This document shows positions 19,538-29,356 of a stretch of 64,000 nucleotides of DNA, piece after piece. The stretch spans positions 1-64,000 of the forward strand of contig JACCVV010000089.1 in the NCBI GenBank assembly GCA_013697955.1, in the 5' to 3' direction. Numbering within the stretch: the stretch's first letter is position 1; the number at the start of each line of letters is the position of its first letter. The translations under genes and the position numbers were made by a program. Below the pieces are notes generated by a model, which did no database searches, was not told the origin of the DNA, and was given only the letters and a program-made list of their open reading frames with translations. The DNA is from Tatlockia sp. (GTDB lineage Bacteria; Pseudomonadota; Gammaproteobacteria; Legionellales; Legionellaceae).

Positions 19538-21604
19538 GTGCATACTAAGATTTATTTTACAGGTATTGAGAAACGGCCAGGTAAATCCTTTGTTTCATTA
19601 GGACTTGTAGCCGATATTAAAGAAAAGCATAAATCCATACGCTGCTTTAAATTATTTTCAGAATCCGATGAATCTCAAATACCCTTGCTGGAAGATTTAA
19701 GTCAGCAAAAAATCGTACCGCTTATGAATGTCAATGAGGCTATTTCGCTTATGCATACGCAGCCAGATGATTTGGTCTCAATAGTGCTTGAAGCGACAAA
19801 AACCAAAGATCATGAATTCACGTATTTTGAAGGAACTGATTTTGAAAGCGACAATGGTGTTTTCGAATATCAATTTAATTTAACCCTCGCCTATCAACTC
19901 AATTGTGAGGTGATTTTGGTCGTTTCTGCTAAAGATAGGACTTTAGAACATACACTTTCAGTCATAACAACCGCGCTTGAAATGGGTCGAAAAATTCACG
20001 CTCCAGTGGTAGGCGTCATTATAAATCGCGTGGCACCAGTGGATGAAACTACGGCACAAGAACTTTTCCATAAACACCTGCCAGGCTTGTTAATGATTTC
20101 AATCATTCCCGAGTTTGAAGCTTTGGCGAATCCGACTGTTCAAGAAATCGCCGATAAATTACAAGCTAAAGTTCTTTTTGGCAACAATGAATTAAGTCGC
20201 CCCGTCAGGCAATTTTCTATCGCAGCTAAAACCGTGGGTAATTTTCTGGAATCCCGTCTTGATCGTTCCGGGATGTTAATTATCACGCCCGGTGATCGGA
20301 TTGATATACTTTTGGGTACTTTATTAGCTGATCAATCCGCTTATTATCCCAAAATTGCGGGTATAGTTTTGACTGGTGGTGAACTTCCAGGCCCTATTAT
20401 CCGCGATATTATTGAAGGTCTTGAACACCCCTTTCCTGTTTTATTAACTCATCATAAGACTTATGAAACTGCAACGATCTTGTTCTCGGCAAAATACAGT
20501 TTAAATAAAAATGATCCTAAAAAAGTTCTAATGGCTTTAAATGCTTTGCGCCCTTATTTTACTGAACCTTTAATGAAACTCGATCAGGATAAAACCTATA
20601 AACCACAGTTGAGCCCAGCCGTTTTTCTTTATGAATTAATTAATAAAGCAAAGCAGTCGGTTCAACATATAGTATTACCGGAAGGCGAAGACCCGCGTAT
20701 TTTAATGGCTGCCAATCATTTGGTTCAACGTGGTGCGGTGAAGCTAACCATACTTGGGAAACCAGAAAAGATACATCTTCAAGCTAAGCGACTGGATATA
20801 AATCTGGCAGAAATTACGATTATCGACATTGAAAAATCTGAAAAGAAAGAAAGCTATGCGCAACGATATTATGAACTTCGCAAACATAAAAATATTAACC
20901 TGCCTATCGCTATGGAGCGCATGGCCGATGTTAACTATTTTGCCGCAATGATGGTTTTCAGCGGTGACGCCGACGGCATGGTTTCAGGTGCTGAACATAC
21001 CACTGCAGATACAGTACGGCCTGCACTGGAAATTATTAAAACAAAACCTGGCGTGGCTAAAGTGTCTTCCATCTTTATTATGTGTATGGCCGCGCGCGCT
21101 TTGATTTATGGAGATTGTGCTATCAATCCAGAGCCAGACAGTCAAACCTTGGCTGAAATTGCTTTACAAGCTTCACACATTGCTAAAAATTTAGGCTGGG
21201 AACCCAAGGTCGCGCTCTTATCTTATTCATCTGGCGATTCAGGCAAGGGTGAATCGGTTGATAAGGTTTCAAAAGCGATGGCTTTAGTCAAACAAATGGA
21301 TCCGGAATTACTAGCCGAGGGACCAATGCAATATGACGCTGCAGTTGACGCTAAGGTAGCCGCAAAAAAATTACCCAATTCCAAAATTGCTGGAGATGCC
21401 AATGTTCTCATTTTTCCTGATTTGAATACTGGCAATAATACTTACAAGGCCGTTCAACGCGAAAGCGGTGCATTAGCTATTGGACCAGTTTTATTGGGCT
21501 TAAATAAGCCAGTCAATGATCTAAGTCGCGGTTGTACGCCAGAAGATATCATCAACACTGTTTTAGTTACCGCCATCCAGGCCCAGTCAAATGGCGAATT
21601 TTGA
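19538..21604 (+). CDS. pta: Phosphate acetyltransferase Pta
   Basis: Interconverts acetyl-CoA and acetyl phosphate. It is the long three-domain form (688 residues). An N-terminal BioD/CobB-like NTPase-fold domain (GIEKRPGKSFVSLGL) comes first, then a middle DRTGG domain (ESRLDRSGMLIITPGDR). The C-terminal catalytic PTA_PTB domain runs from about residue 365 (IVLPEGEDPRILMAA, and SYSSGDSGKG near 560). The GTG start is supported by AGGAG just upstream. ackA follows after 22 bases, making the standard acetate overflow/activation pair. Confidence 0.94.
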   Translation: MHTKIYFTGIEKRPGKSFVSLGLVADIKEKHKSIRCFKLFSESDESQIPLLEDLSQQKIVPLMNVNEAISLMHTQPDDLVSIVLEATKTKDHEFTYFEGTDFESDNGVFEYQFNLTLAYQLNCEVILVVSAKDRTLEHTLSVITTALEMGRKIHAPVVGVIINRVAPVDETTAQELFHKHLPGLLMISIIPEFEALANPTVQEIADKLQAKVLFGNNELSRPVRQFSIAAKTVGNFLESRLDRSGMLIITPGDRIDILLGTLLADQSAYYPKIAGIVLTGGELPGPIIRDIIEGLEHPFPVLLTHHKTYETATILFSAKYSLNKNDPKKVLMALNALRPYFTEPLMKLDQDKTYKPQLSPAVFLYELINKAKQSVQHIVLPEGEDPRILMAANHLVQRGAVKLTILGKPEKIHLQAKRLDINLAEITIIDIEKSEKKESYAQRYYELRKHKNINLPIAMERMADVNYFAAMMVFSGDADGMVSGAEHTTADTVRPALEIIKTKPGVAKVSSIFIMCMAARALIYGDCAINPEPDSQTLAEIALQASHIAKNLGWEPKVALLSYSSGDSGKGESVDKVSKAMALVKQMDPELLAEGPMQYDAAVDAKVAAKKLPNSKIAGDANVLIFPDLNTGNNTYKAVQRESGALAIGPVLLGLNKPVNDLSRGCTPEDIINTVLVTAIQAQSNGEF

Positions 21605-21626
21605 ATCATGTTTTAAGGTATAAACA

Positions 21627-22796
21627 ATGAATATTCTAACTCTTAATGCCGGTAGCTCTTCAATTAAGTACAAGGCTTACGACCATAAACTTAAACCGCT
21701 TCTTTCTGGCTTGATTGAAGGAATTGGCGAATCTGATAGTACTTGGCATCATCGGAAGGATTGTAAAGACATAAGTCATCATCATTTTGCAAATCATGAA
21801 CAAGCCTTCGCAGCCATTGCTGATAAACTCAAGGTTGATCTGAAAAACAATCCCATTGAGGGGGTCGGTCATCGTGTCGTTCATGGAGGTAATCAATATT
21901 ATAAGCCTACAATAATAACCCCGCAGGTTTTGGCTGAAATCCGCGCCCTTTCGAGACTTGCGCCCATTCACAATCCAATCAATGCCCTTGGGATTCAATG
22001 TGCACAGCAATTTTTTCCAAATGCGACGCAAATCGCCATATTCGATAACGGCTTTCATCACACTATGCCTTCTCATATCCGCAATTACCCAATTAATACC
22101 GACGTAGCCAACCAATTTCAAATCAGGCGTTACGGTTTTCATGGGATTAACCATGAATACGTGGCTACCCAAGCAGCTTTATTTTTAAATAAGCCCTTGG
22201 AACACTGCAATTTCATCATTCTTCATCTTGGAAATGGCGCTAGCGCCTGCCTGGTTAAAGATGGAAAATCTTTCGATACTTCAATGGGAATGACACCTTT
22301 AGCCGGCCTGGTAATGGGGACTCGCTGTGGAGATATTGATCCTGCAATCGTTTTATATCTCCAGGAACAGGGTTTAAGCGCTGCTGAAGTAGATACTTTA
22401 CTTAATAAACACAGCGGATTAAAGGGAATTGCTGATGAAAATGACATGCGTAAATTGATCTCCCGCGCTTTGGAAAATGATGAAAAAGCCAAACTGGCTC
22501 TGGAAACCTATGTGTATGCAGTTCAAAAAATCATTGGCGCTTATTTGACTCAAGTAAGACACTTAGATGCCTTAATTTTTACCGGCGGCGTTGGAGAGAA
22601 CGCTTCGCTAATTCGAGAAAAAATCCTGCTTCCACTTGAGCATTTAGGTTTTGAACTGGATGAGGAATTAAATTCCACTGTAAGCGATGAAATGTCTCGA
22701 AAAATTTCAAATTCAGGAACCCCCATTCTGGTGATTCGCGGCGATGAAGAAGCACTTATGGCGAAAAAGGTAGCTGCTTGTTTAACAAAAGATTAA
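21627..22796 (+). CDS. ackA: Acetate kinase AckA
   Basis: Makes ATP and acetate from acetyl phosphate, or the reverse. It is an ASKHA-fold protein of 389 residues. The N-terminal signature LTLNAGSSSIKYK, the HRVVHGG segment, the FGHTAFH-equivalent IFDNGFHHTMP, the RYGFHGINHEYV block and the C-terminal FTGGVGENASLIR ATP-binding segment are all present. It completes the pta-ackA operon; no terminator hairpin was found directly behind it. Confidence 0.95.
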   Translation: MNILTLNAGSSSIKYKAYDHKLKPLLSGLIEGIGESDSTWHHRKDCKDISHHHFANHEQAFAAIADKLKVDLKNNPIEGVGHRVVHGGNQYYKPTIITPQVLAEIRALSRLAPIHNPINALGIQCAQQFFPNATQIAIFDNGFHHTMPSHIRNYPINTDVANQFQIRRYGFHGINHEYVATQAALFLNKPLEHCNFIILHLGNGASACLVKDGKSFDTSMGMTPLAGLVMGTRCGDIDPAIVLYLQEQGLSAAEVDTLLNKHSGLKGIADENDMRKLISRALENDEKAKLALETYVYAVQKIIGAYLTQVRHLDALIFTGGVGENASLIREKILLPLEHLGFELDEELNSTVSDEMSRKISNSGTPILVIRGDEEALMAKKVAACLTKD

Positions 22797-23107
22797 ATGA
22801 AAGCCACTTCAGAACATTTATTATTATTATCTTCAATAAGTCTATCAAAATGTGGCCCTATTTATTTCGCAAATTTAAACGGTGATAAAACTGAAACCAA
22901 CGAAGTGTCTTTGTTAACCTTTCGTAGGCCGGGTACAAACCTCTACTATTTGGCCTTGCTCTTCGTAACTTACGACTTAATGCAAAAGCAGGATGAGGAA
23001 AATAGCTGAGATGCTAGATTCCCCACAGCTTTTTACTAAAAGCATCAGGGGTATCTTTGATAGCCGCAAAAATGATTTTCATGGTGTTTCGATTAGTCTA
23101 TCGGCAT
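22797..23107. other. Intergenic region between ackA and the PfkB kinase gene
   Basis: A 311-base gap between convergent genes. An open frame of 70 codons starts directly at the ackA stop but has no ribosome site and no recognisable sequence. No clear hairpin terminator was seen on either strand. Confidence 0.4.
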
Positions 23108-24175
23108 TTAATCTCGTTGAGCATGTCCAATAGTTTCATCATCCTTTGAATTTTCAATCTGCTTGTTAAAAGAAAAATGAGAGGCTAAAAAGTCATTTTT
23201 TATAGCTAGCACTTTTTCATCATTGAGACGAGCACCATATTGGCAAACGACTTCGGTGGCTGCTTTATTAGCTAGTTCGACAGCTAATTGGGGTGCGTAT
23301 CCATGTGTGATTGCATAAAGATAAGCCCCTGCAAACATATCTCCTGCTCCAACGGTGTCTATTGCTAGCGTTGCTTTGGTTGGTATGGCAATCATTTCAC
23401 CATCTATTGCCAAAACTGCGCCTTGACTTCCGCAAGTTACGACTAAGGATTTAGCCAAAGGTTGGAGGAGTTCAATTGCATTTTCTAAATGAGTTGCTTC
23501 AGTAAATAATAAGGCTTCTTCTTCATTACAAAAGAGAAGATCAACATGTCCATCAATAATTGCTAACAATTCATTTTTGAAAAAGCGAACTATATTCGGA
23601 TCAGATAAAGTCAACGCCACCTTTGTATTTGAAGCTTGGGCATGACGTCTTGCTGTTAGTAAGGCCTTTCTGGCTGAAGGAGAAGTAACCAGATAACCTT
23701 CCAAATAGATATATTCAGAAGCGGCTATTGCATCCAAATTAAGAACAGATTGATCAAGTGTTTCAGAAATCCCCAAATGGGTATTCATCGTCCGTTGGGC
23801 ATCTTTGGTTACCAAAACAAGACATTGTCCAGTCACACCCGGAGAAAGATTGTCAAAAGACAAATTACAATCCAGATTGAGAGCTCCTAACTCACTTAAA
23901 AATAAACGTCCAGCCTCATCATCTGCCACTTTACAACTATAAAACCCCGTCCCGCCCAACTGACTCAAAGCGATCATGGTATTTGCAGCCGAACCACCAC
24001 AACTGCTATTACAGAATAAATCGGTCAAAGCATTCATCAAGCGATGATGGGTTTCCTCATCGGTGAGAGTCATTACATTTTTTTCAATATTGAAAGCTTT
24101 TAAAAAGGCCTCATCGACCTCAGCATCTCTATCAACTAAGGCATTCCCTAAACCGTAAACATGATAATTTTTCAT
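23108..24175 (-). CDS. PfkB-family kinase, probable adenosine kinase
   Basis: Ribokinase-like fold, 355 residues. The N-terminal [13 protein letters not shown] and the [17 protein letters not shown] substrate-binding segment match adenosine/sugar kinases of this superfamily. The C-terminal [14 protein letters not shown] carries the catalytic Asp and anion hole. The overall pattern best resembles bacterial adenosine kinases, but the substrate could be another nucleoside or sugar. It overlaps the hemL stop by four bases and is presumably co-transcribed. Confidence 0.82.
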   Translation of the reverse strand: MKNYHVYGLGNALVDRDAEVDEAFLKAFNIEKNVMTLTDEETHHRLMNALTDLFCNSSCGGSAANTMIALSQLGGTGFYSCKVADDEAGRLFLSELGALNLDCNLSFDNLSPGVTGQCLVLVTKDAQRTMNTHLGISETLDQSVLNLDAIAASEYIYLEGYLVTSPSARKALLTARRHAQASNTKVALTLSDPNIVRFFKNELLAIIDGHVDLLFCNEEEALLFTEATHLENAIELLQPLAKSLVVTCGSQGAVLAIDGEMIAIPTKATLAIDTVGAGDMFAGAYLYAITHGYAPQLAVELANKAATEVVCQYGARLNDEKVLAIKNDFLASHFSFNKQIENSKDDETIGHAQRD

Positions 24176-25470
24176 CTAGCTCCTGCCTCCACTAATTCTG
24201 CTAATACTGATTCTGCTGCCTTGTGGGTCGCTTTAATTTCTTCATGACCATGCGCTGAAGAGACAAATCCGGCCTCATACATTGAAGGCGCAAAATAAAC
24301 ACCCTTTTTCAACATTCCATGAAAAAATGCCTTAAATAAAAGTTCGTCCGAAGAAGCAACATCTCGATAATCAACGATTGTTTCCTTATCGGTGAAACAA
24401 AACCCAAACATTCCTCCTAATGAGGAAACATTTAAGGGAATAGTAAATGAAGCGGTTAGATCTTTTAATCCATGAATCAACAATTGGGTATTTGCAGAAA
24501 GCATCTCATAGAAGCCAGGTTTTTCCAGTTCAGCCAAGGTTGCAAGCCCGGCAGCCATTGCCATAGGATTGCCAGACAAGGTTCCTGCCTGATAAACCGG
24601 TCCTTCCGGTGCCAGATGAGACATAATTTCTGCCTTGCCACCTAAAGCGCCAACTGGCATGCCACCGCCAATGATTTTACCCAGAGTCGTTAGATCGGGT
24701 TTGATATTGAATAAGGCTTGAGCACCGCCTAGAGCGACGCGAAACCCGGTCATCACTTCGTCGAAAATCAAAAGTGCATCATTTTCATCGCATATTTTTC
24801 TAAGGCCTTGCAAAAATCCGGGTTTTGGAACTACAAAGCCCATATTGCCTGCTACAGGTTCCAAGATAATAGCGGCAATGTCACCAGAGTATTGCTTAAA
24901 TAAAGCCTCTACTTGCTCAAGGTTATTGTAATCTGCAGTTAGCGTATGCTCAGTTACGGAGGCAGGAATGCCCGGAGAGGAAGGAATACCCAAGGTTAGC
25001 AAGCCGGAACCTGCTTTTACGAGCAAGCTATCGCTATGGCCATGATAGCACCCATTAAATTTAATAAATTTATTTTTTCCAGTGAAACCGCGTGCCAAAC
25101 GAATTGCCGTCATAGTGGCTTCTGTACCGGAATTTACCATGCGGACTTTTTCAATCGAGGGCATAAGTGCTGTGATTTTCAGCGCTAATTTGACTTCAAG
25201 TTCAGTGGGCGCGCCAAAACTCATACCTTTTTTTAATACTTCGGAAACTGCTTCAATAACTGATTGGTTGCAATGGCCAAGAATTAATGGTCCCCATGAG
25301 CCAACATAATCAATATAAGATTTATCGTCCACATCAACGAGGTATGCGCCTTTGCCTTCTTTAAAGAAGAGTGGAACACCGCCAACTCCTTTAAATGCAC
25401 GAACTGGAGAATTTACACCACCCGGAATAATCGCTTGAGCCTGCGTAAAAAGTTGCTCAGAAATAGTCAT
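24172..25470 (-). CDS. hemL: Glutamate-1-semialdehyde 2,1-aminomutase HemL
   Basis: PLP enzyme that converts glutamate-1-semialdehyde to 5-aminolevulinate in the C5 haem pathway. The ATG before [17 protein letters not shown] follows GGAG and gives 432 residues; the 19-codon upstream extension is rejected. Visible features are [29 protein letters not shown], the EPVAGNMG and [10 protein letters not shown] motifs, and the PLP lysine in [18 protein letters not shown]. It is divergent from rubredoxin, and hemJ lies 0.4 kb away. Confidence 0.95.
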   Translation of the reverse strand: MTISEQLFTQAQAIIPGGVNSPVRAFKGVGGVPLFFKEGKGAYLVDVDDKSYIDYVGSWGPLILGHCNQSVIEAVSEVLKKGMSFGAPTELEVKLALKITALMPSIEKVRMVNSGTEATMTAIRLARGFTGKNKFIKFNGCYHGHSDSLLVKAGSGLLTLGIPSSPGIPASVTEHTLTADYNNLEQVEALFKQYSGDIAAIILEPVAGNMGFVVPKPGFLQGLRKICDENDALLIFDEVMTGFRVALGGAQALFNIKPDLTTLGKIIGGGMPVGALGGKAEIMSHLAPEGPVYQAGTLSGNPMAMAAGLATLAELEKPGFYEMLSANTQLLIHGLKDLTASFTIPLNVSSLGGMFGFCFTDKETIVDYRDVASSDELLFKAFFHGMLKKGVYFAPSMYEAGFVSSAHGHEEIKATHKAAESVLAELVEAGAR

Positions 25471-25591
25471 TTGGGCTCCATTGCCAAAAAATAGGGACAT
25501 TCTAACCCTATTTAACGAAACTACCAAAAAGTTTCCTTTACTTTAATGCTCACAATCGCTAAATTAACCGCTTTTAATTTTGAGCTATATA

Positions 25592-25777
25592 ATGAGTGAT
25601 TATAAAAGATATATGTGTGTTATCTGCGGATTTATTTATGACGAAGCAGAAGGATGGCCAGAAGATGGCATTGAACCTGGTACAGTCTGGGAAGAAGTTC
25701 CTGAAAACTGGTTTTGTCCGGATTGCGGCGCGGGTAAAGACGATTTTGAAATGATCGAGATTGAATCGGTTTTATAA
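25592..25777 (+). CDS. Rubredoxin
   Basis: Small iron electron carrier of 61 residues. Two CxxC knuckles, Cys9/Cys12 (CVIC) and Cys42/Cys45 (CPDC), bind one Fe. The conserved Tyr, Trp and DGIEPGT..W..VP..W.CP framework is intact. The ATG at 25592 is chosen; the frame opens four codons earlier with TTG. It stands alone between hemL (divergent) and a terminator shared with hemJ. The redox partner is not evident here. Confidence 0.94.
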   Translation: MSDYKRYMCVICGFIYDEAEGWPEDGIEPGTVWEEVPENWFCPDCGAGKDDFEMIEIESVL

Positions 25778-25785
25778 AAATAAAT

Positions 25786-25830
25786 CACCAAGCGGTTAGA
25801 AGGATAATAATGGCTGCTTGGTGTTCTTTT
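25786..25830. terminator. Bidirectional terminator between rubredoxin and hemJ
   Basis: Perfect 8-bp arms CACCAAGC (25786-25793) and GCTTGGTG (25816-25823), followed by a TTCTTTT run. It sits between convergent genes. Confidence 0.7.
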
Positions 25831-26251
25831 AAAAAGGTTTTAACACGACTAATAAAACTATTCCTATTAGTAAAAGGGTTGGTATTTCATTAAAAATACG
25901 ATAAAAAAACGAACTTTTTGAATTCTTATCTATGGCAAATTGTTTAAAAAAATAGCCGCAGGCTAGATGATAAATCCAAAGTAAAACAACAAAACCCAAC
26001 TTCGCATGCATCCACCCCGTCTTTAGATAATATTGGGAATTATAGCTAAGCAACAAAAGGCCAAGAACAGTGGTTAGCAGGGCCGCTGGCCATGTTATTC
26101 CATAATAAAGCCGTCGCTCCATGGTTTTAAAACGACTAAGGCTAATAGAATCCTTAGACTCAGCGTGGTACACAAATAGCCTTGGCAGGTAAAAAAGTCC
26201 TGCAAACCACGCCACCATTGCAATAATATGAAAGGCTTTAATCCACAACAT
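25829..26251 (-). CDS. hemJ: Protoporphyrinogen IX oxidase HemJ
   Basis: Membrane enzyme that oxidises protoporphyrinogen IX in bacteria lacking HemG/HemY. It has 140 residues and four hydrophobic helices. The family's signature segments are all present: FHIIAMVAWFAGLFYLPRLF at the start (His8 conserved), RRLYYGITWPAA, WMHAKLGFVVLLWIYH, and FNEIPTLLLIGIVLLVVLKP at the end. It lies seven bases after terC on the same strand, so the two are probably co-transcribed. The proximity to hemL suits a haem role. Confidence 0.9.
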   Translation of the reverse strand: MLWIKAFHIIAMVAWFAGLFYLPRLFVYHAESKDSISLSRFKTMERRLYYGITWPAALLTTVLGLLLLSYNSQYYLKTGWMHAKLGFVVLLWIYHLACGYFFKQFAIDKNSKSSFFYRIFNEIPTLLLIGIVLLVVLKPF

Positions 26252-26258
26252 TTCTAAC

Positions 26259-26969
26259 CTATTTTTTCTGGCTTCGGGAATGAGCGATTCGGTTTAAAAC
26301 CTCTACGCCCAAAGAAAAGCCCATTGCAAAATAAATATACCCTCTTGGCAGATGAACAGAAAAACTGTCTGCGACCAAAACAGTACCAATTAATAATAAG
26401 AAGCTTAGCGCCAGCATCTTCAGGGTTGGATGTTTATCAATAAAATGGCTAACGGGCTCAGCTGCGAAAATCATCACTAAAATTGCACAAGTTATTGCAA
26501 TCGCCATTACCATAAACCGGTCTGTTAATCCTATAGCTGTTAAAACGCTATCCAAAGAAAAGATAATATCCATCAAAGCGACCTGCAGGACTACAGATTT
26601 AAATGAAATGGGGATTTTTTTCTTTGTTATAACTTTAGACTCAGTCCTGGCCACTTCATTATGAATCTCTTGTGTAGCCTTGGTAATAAGGAACATCCCG
26701 CCTACAAACAAGAAAATATCTCTGGCTGAAAAAGAATACTGAGCAATGCTGAATAGGGGTTTAGTTAGTTTTGAGAGCCATACAGCTGAAGCGAGTAATA
26801 ATAAACGGGTAACCCAAGCAAAGGTCAATCCCCATCGTCTAGCCGATTTTTGCTGCTCTTTAGGTAATTTTTCAGTCAATATGGCTAGAAAAACAAGGTT
26901 ATCAATACCTAAAACTATTTCCAGAATGATCAATGCCAAAAGACTAACTATAATATCTACAATTTCCAT
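26259..26969 (-). CDS. TerC-family integral membrane protein
   Basis: Polytopic protein of 236 residues with about seven helices. The hallmark acidic motifs of the family are visible: LEIVLGIDNLVFLAIL near residue 16 and MDIIFSLDSVLTAIGL in the second half, with internal symmetry. The family is linked to metal-ion (often manganese) export and loading of exported proteins. Tellurite resistance should not be assumed. It is upstream of hemJ and divergent from pcnB. Confidence 0.88.
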   Translation of the reverse strand: MEIVDIIVSLLALIILEIVLGIDNLVFLAILTEKLPKEQQKSARRWGLTFAWVTRLLLLASAVWLSKLTKPLFSIAQYSFSARDIFLFVGGMFLITKATQEIHNEVARTESKVITKKKIPISFKSVVLQVALMDIIFSLDSVLTAIGLTDRFMVMAIAITCAILVMIFAAEPVSHFIDKHPTLKMLALSFLLLIGTVLVADSFSVHLPRGYIYFAMGFSLGVEVLNRIAHSRSQKK

Positions 26970-27031
26970 TTTCGCGCTTTTACTAAATTATGAAGCTCTA
27001 TTGTCCATCGAACGAGGGAAAAGGTAAACGA

Positions 27032-27060
27032 TTCACTTTCATTTATATTTTAGATATAAT
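27032..27060 (+). promoter_or_regulatory. Probable promoter of pcnB-folK-usp
   Basis: TTCACT (27032-27037), 17 bases, then a perfect TATAAT (27055-27060), 25 bases ahead of the pcnB start. A very short leader is implied. Confidence 0.5.
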
Positions 27061-27084
27061 GGCGCGCGATCTACAAGCCATCAG

Positions 27085-28440
27085 GTGACCACAATAATCA
27101 AGTTAATCAAAAAGCTGTTACGCAAGAAAAGGACTACAAATTTAGCGGTTGAATCAAGCTATGTTGTTTCGCGTGACCATCATAATTTATCAAAAACTGA
27201 TATTAGCCCTAACGCCCTAAAAGTTTTAAATCGCCTTAATAGTGCAGGTTTTCAAGCTTATTTGGTTGGCGGCAGTGTTCGTGATCTTTTACTTGGTAAA
27301 GTTCCCAAAGACTTTGACATTGCAACTAGTGCAACGCCAAATGAAATTAAAAAATTATTTCGCAATGCCCGCATTATCGGGCGTCGTTTTAAGTTGGTTC
27401 ATATTATTTTCCACCGGGATATTATCGAAGTAGCCACTTTCAGGCGTTCTGAAATCGAAGAAATTGATACTAATCAACAGGTAAATGAGAGAGGCATGCT
27501 GGTTCGCGATAATGTGTATGGCACCTTCGAAGAAGATGCCTGGCGCCGCGATTTTACTATCAACTCTCTTTATTACAATATTGAAAATGCTTCAATCGTT
27601 GACCTGACTGGCGGCACTAATGATGTGGCCGAACGCAAAGTCAGAATGATTGGCGATCCCGATGTTCGTTACCTGGAAGATCCGGTAAGAATGCTACGCG
27701 CAATTCGGTTTAGTGCGAAATTACATTTTGAAATTGCCAAAGAAACAGCAGAACCACTCCCGCGCTTAAGCCCTTTGATAAGGCATGTTTCCAGTTCGCG
27801 ATTATTTGATGAAATTACTAAGTTATATCAATGCGGCGAAGCTGAATCGGTGCAACGTTTATTGGTAGAACATGGTTTATTTGCGCAATTATTCGAACAA
27901 ACAAGTGTACTTTTAACAAGCAAATATCCCGTCAATGCGCTAATTTGCATCGCCTTGGAAAACACGGATATGCGGATACGAGATAATAAGCCTGTCACAC
28001 CGGCTTTTTTAATTGCTGTTCTTCTCTGGTTTCCGTTATTAGATTGTGCAGAGCGGCTTCGCGAAGAGGATGGTTTAGATCCCTTGCCTGCTTTGGAAAA
28101 GGCAATGTCTATTGTTATTTCCGAGCAGAATAAAGTCATATTGGTTCCCAAACGATTCACCCAGGTTGTGCGTGAAATCTGGCTGTTGCAATATCGTTTT
28201 CCTAAACGACAAGGCGGTCGAGCCTTTAATTTACTTCATCATCCACGGTTTAGAGCGGCTTATGATTTTCTAGCCTTAAGAGCTCTGGCAGGCGATGAAT
28301 CAATGGAGTTAGCGCAATGGTGGACTAATTTTCAGGAAGTAAATGAGTTCGAACAAACAGAGATGATCGAAAGCCTTGCTCCGCAAAGTACTACCACAAG
28401 GCGCCGTAAACGCCGTAAACCGACAACAAAGGTATCATGA
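27085..28440 (+). CDS. pcnB: Poly(A) polymerase PcnB
   Basis: Adds 3' poly(A) tails that mark RNAs for decay. It belongs to the class II nucleotidyltransferase family; the signature GGSVRDLLLGKVPKDFDIAT contains the catalytic GGSVRD and DxD, and RRDFTINSLYYN and RMLRAIRFSAKL follow. The C-terminus is a basic tail (RRRKRRKPTTK) typical of PcnB rather than CCA-adding enzyme. The GTG start gives 451 residues. folK overlaps its stop by four bases. Confidence 0.92.
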   Translation: MTTIIKLIKKLLRKKRTTNLAVESSYVVSRDHHNLSKTDISPNALKVLNRLNSAGFQAYLVGGSVRDLLLGKVPKDFDIATSATPNEIKKLFRNARIIGRRFKLVHIIFHRDIIEVATFRRSEIEEIDTNQQVNERGMLVRDNVYGTFEEDAWRRDFTINSLYYNIENASIVDLTGGTNDVAERKVRMIGDPDVRYLEDPVRMLRAIRFSAKLHFEIAKETAEPLPRLSPLIRHVSSSRLFDEITKLYQCGEAESVQRLLVEHGLFAQLFEQTSVLLTSKYPVNALICIALENTDMRIRDNKPVTPAFLIAVLLWFPLLDCAERLREEDGLDPLPALEKAMSIVISEQNKVILVPKRFTQVVREIWLLQYRFPKRQGGRAFNLLHHPRFRAAYDFLALRALAGDESMELAQWWTNFQEVNEFEQTEMIESLAPQSTTTRRRKRRKPTTKVS

Positions 28441-28937
28441 CTCTTTGCTATTTAGGACTGGGCTCAAATCTTAACTCCCCTGAACGGCAACTCAGAATGG
28501 CTTTAAACGCTTTGAGATTATTGCCTCAGACAAATATAAAGAAAATAGCGCCTATTTATCGCTCAGAAGCCTTGGGTAGAAAAGCGCAACCGCGATTTCT
28601 TAATACAGTGGTTGCTATAAACACTTCTTTGACACCAGAGCTTTTACTGCGTTATTGTCAAAAAATAGAAAGGGAACAAGGGCGAATTCGTAAAGTCCAA
28701 AACGGAGCAAGAACTCTCGATATTGATATTCTATTTTATGGTGAACAAAAAATTTCAGATCAAAATCTGCAAATTCCTCACCCAAGAATGCTGGAGCGCG
28801 ATTTCGTTCTTAAACCATTATCAGAAATTGCCGGGGCGGAACCGCTGTTGCCGCTACCTTTTACCCTAAATTACATTGAAGTATTTAACCAAGCGAGGGA
28901 ATCTTGTACACCACTATCTTACATCCGACAGACTTAA
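28437..28937 (+). CDS. folK: 6-hydroxymethyl-7,8-dihydropterin pyrophosphokinase FolK
   Basis: Transfers pyrophosphate from ATP to the pterin in folate synthesis. It has 166 residues. The start YLGLGSNLNSPERQL, the RSEALGRKAQPRFLNTVVAI block and the Mg-binding signature ARTLDIDILFYG with IPHPRMLERDFVLKPL are all intact. It is coupled to pcnB by a 4-base ATGA overlap, a common gammaproteobacterial pairing. Its 3' end overlaps the universal stress gene by 34 bases. Confidence 0.95.
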   Translation: MTLCYLGLGSNLNSPERQLRMALNALRLLPQTNIKKIAPIYRSEALGRKAQPRFLNTVVAINTSLTPELLLRYCQKIEREQGRIRKVQNGARTLDIDILFYGEQKISDQNLQIPHPRMLERDFVLKPLSEIAGAEPLLPLPFTLNYIEVFNQARESCTPLSYIRQT

Positions 28938-29326
28938 GCGCAAATCATTATGATATTTGCAAGCAAGCAGCAGAAATAGCTCTAATGTTCAAAGCAAAAC
29001 TATATTTAATCCATGTGATTGAATCGCCTCCAAGCTGGCAAATCGCTCAGGGCTTAGGTTTCGCTGAGATTGCAGCTCCCTATAAAAAAAATGCCGTCAC
29101 GGTCATGCATTGTTTAGGCGAAGCGCTCAATATTCCTATTGAGCAGCAAAATATAGAAATAGGCTCAATAAAAACCCATATTCTTGATGCCATTGAAGCA
29201 CTATCAGCTGGGTTAGTCATAATTGGAAGCCATAAACCAACTGGTATTCCCTCCTTTCTCGGCAGTACAGCGCATGCAATAGTCAATAATGCTCGCTGTG
29301 ATGTGATGACTTTGCGATTTAAATAA
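28904..29326 (+). CDS. Universal stress protein (UspA family)
   Basis: Small alpha/beta nucleotide-binding-type protein of 140 residues. The start YTTILHPTDLS and the C-terminal IIGSHKPTGIPSFLGSTAHAIVNNARCDVMTL carry the family pattern GS(x)9-GSxxxxI. The start is TTG inside folK, supported by GAGGGAA immediately upstream. An ATP-binding G-2x-G-9x-G-S/T pattern is only partly matched (GSHKPTGIPSFLGST). The cellular role is unknown. Confidence 0.85.
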   Translation: MYTTILHPTDLSANHYDICKQAAEIALMFKAKLYLIHVIESPPSWQIAQGLGFAEIAAPYKKNAVTVMHCLGEALNIPIEQQNIEIGSIKTHILDAIEALSAGLVIIGSHKPTGIPSFLGSTAHAIVNNARCDVMTLRFK

Positions 29327-29356
29327 AATTAATGTCAATTTTTAATTGGAATAATT

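Noticed and set aside
22797-23009. 70-codon ORF directly after ackA
   Set aside because: No ribosome site, no recognisable sequence or composition of a real protein; starts exactly at the ackA stop by chance.
25471-25527. Upstream extension of hemL
   Set aside because: GGAG precedes the internal ATG and the family begins there.
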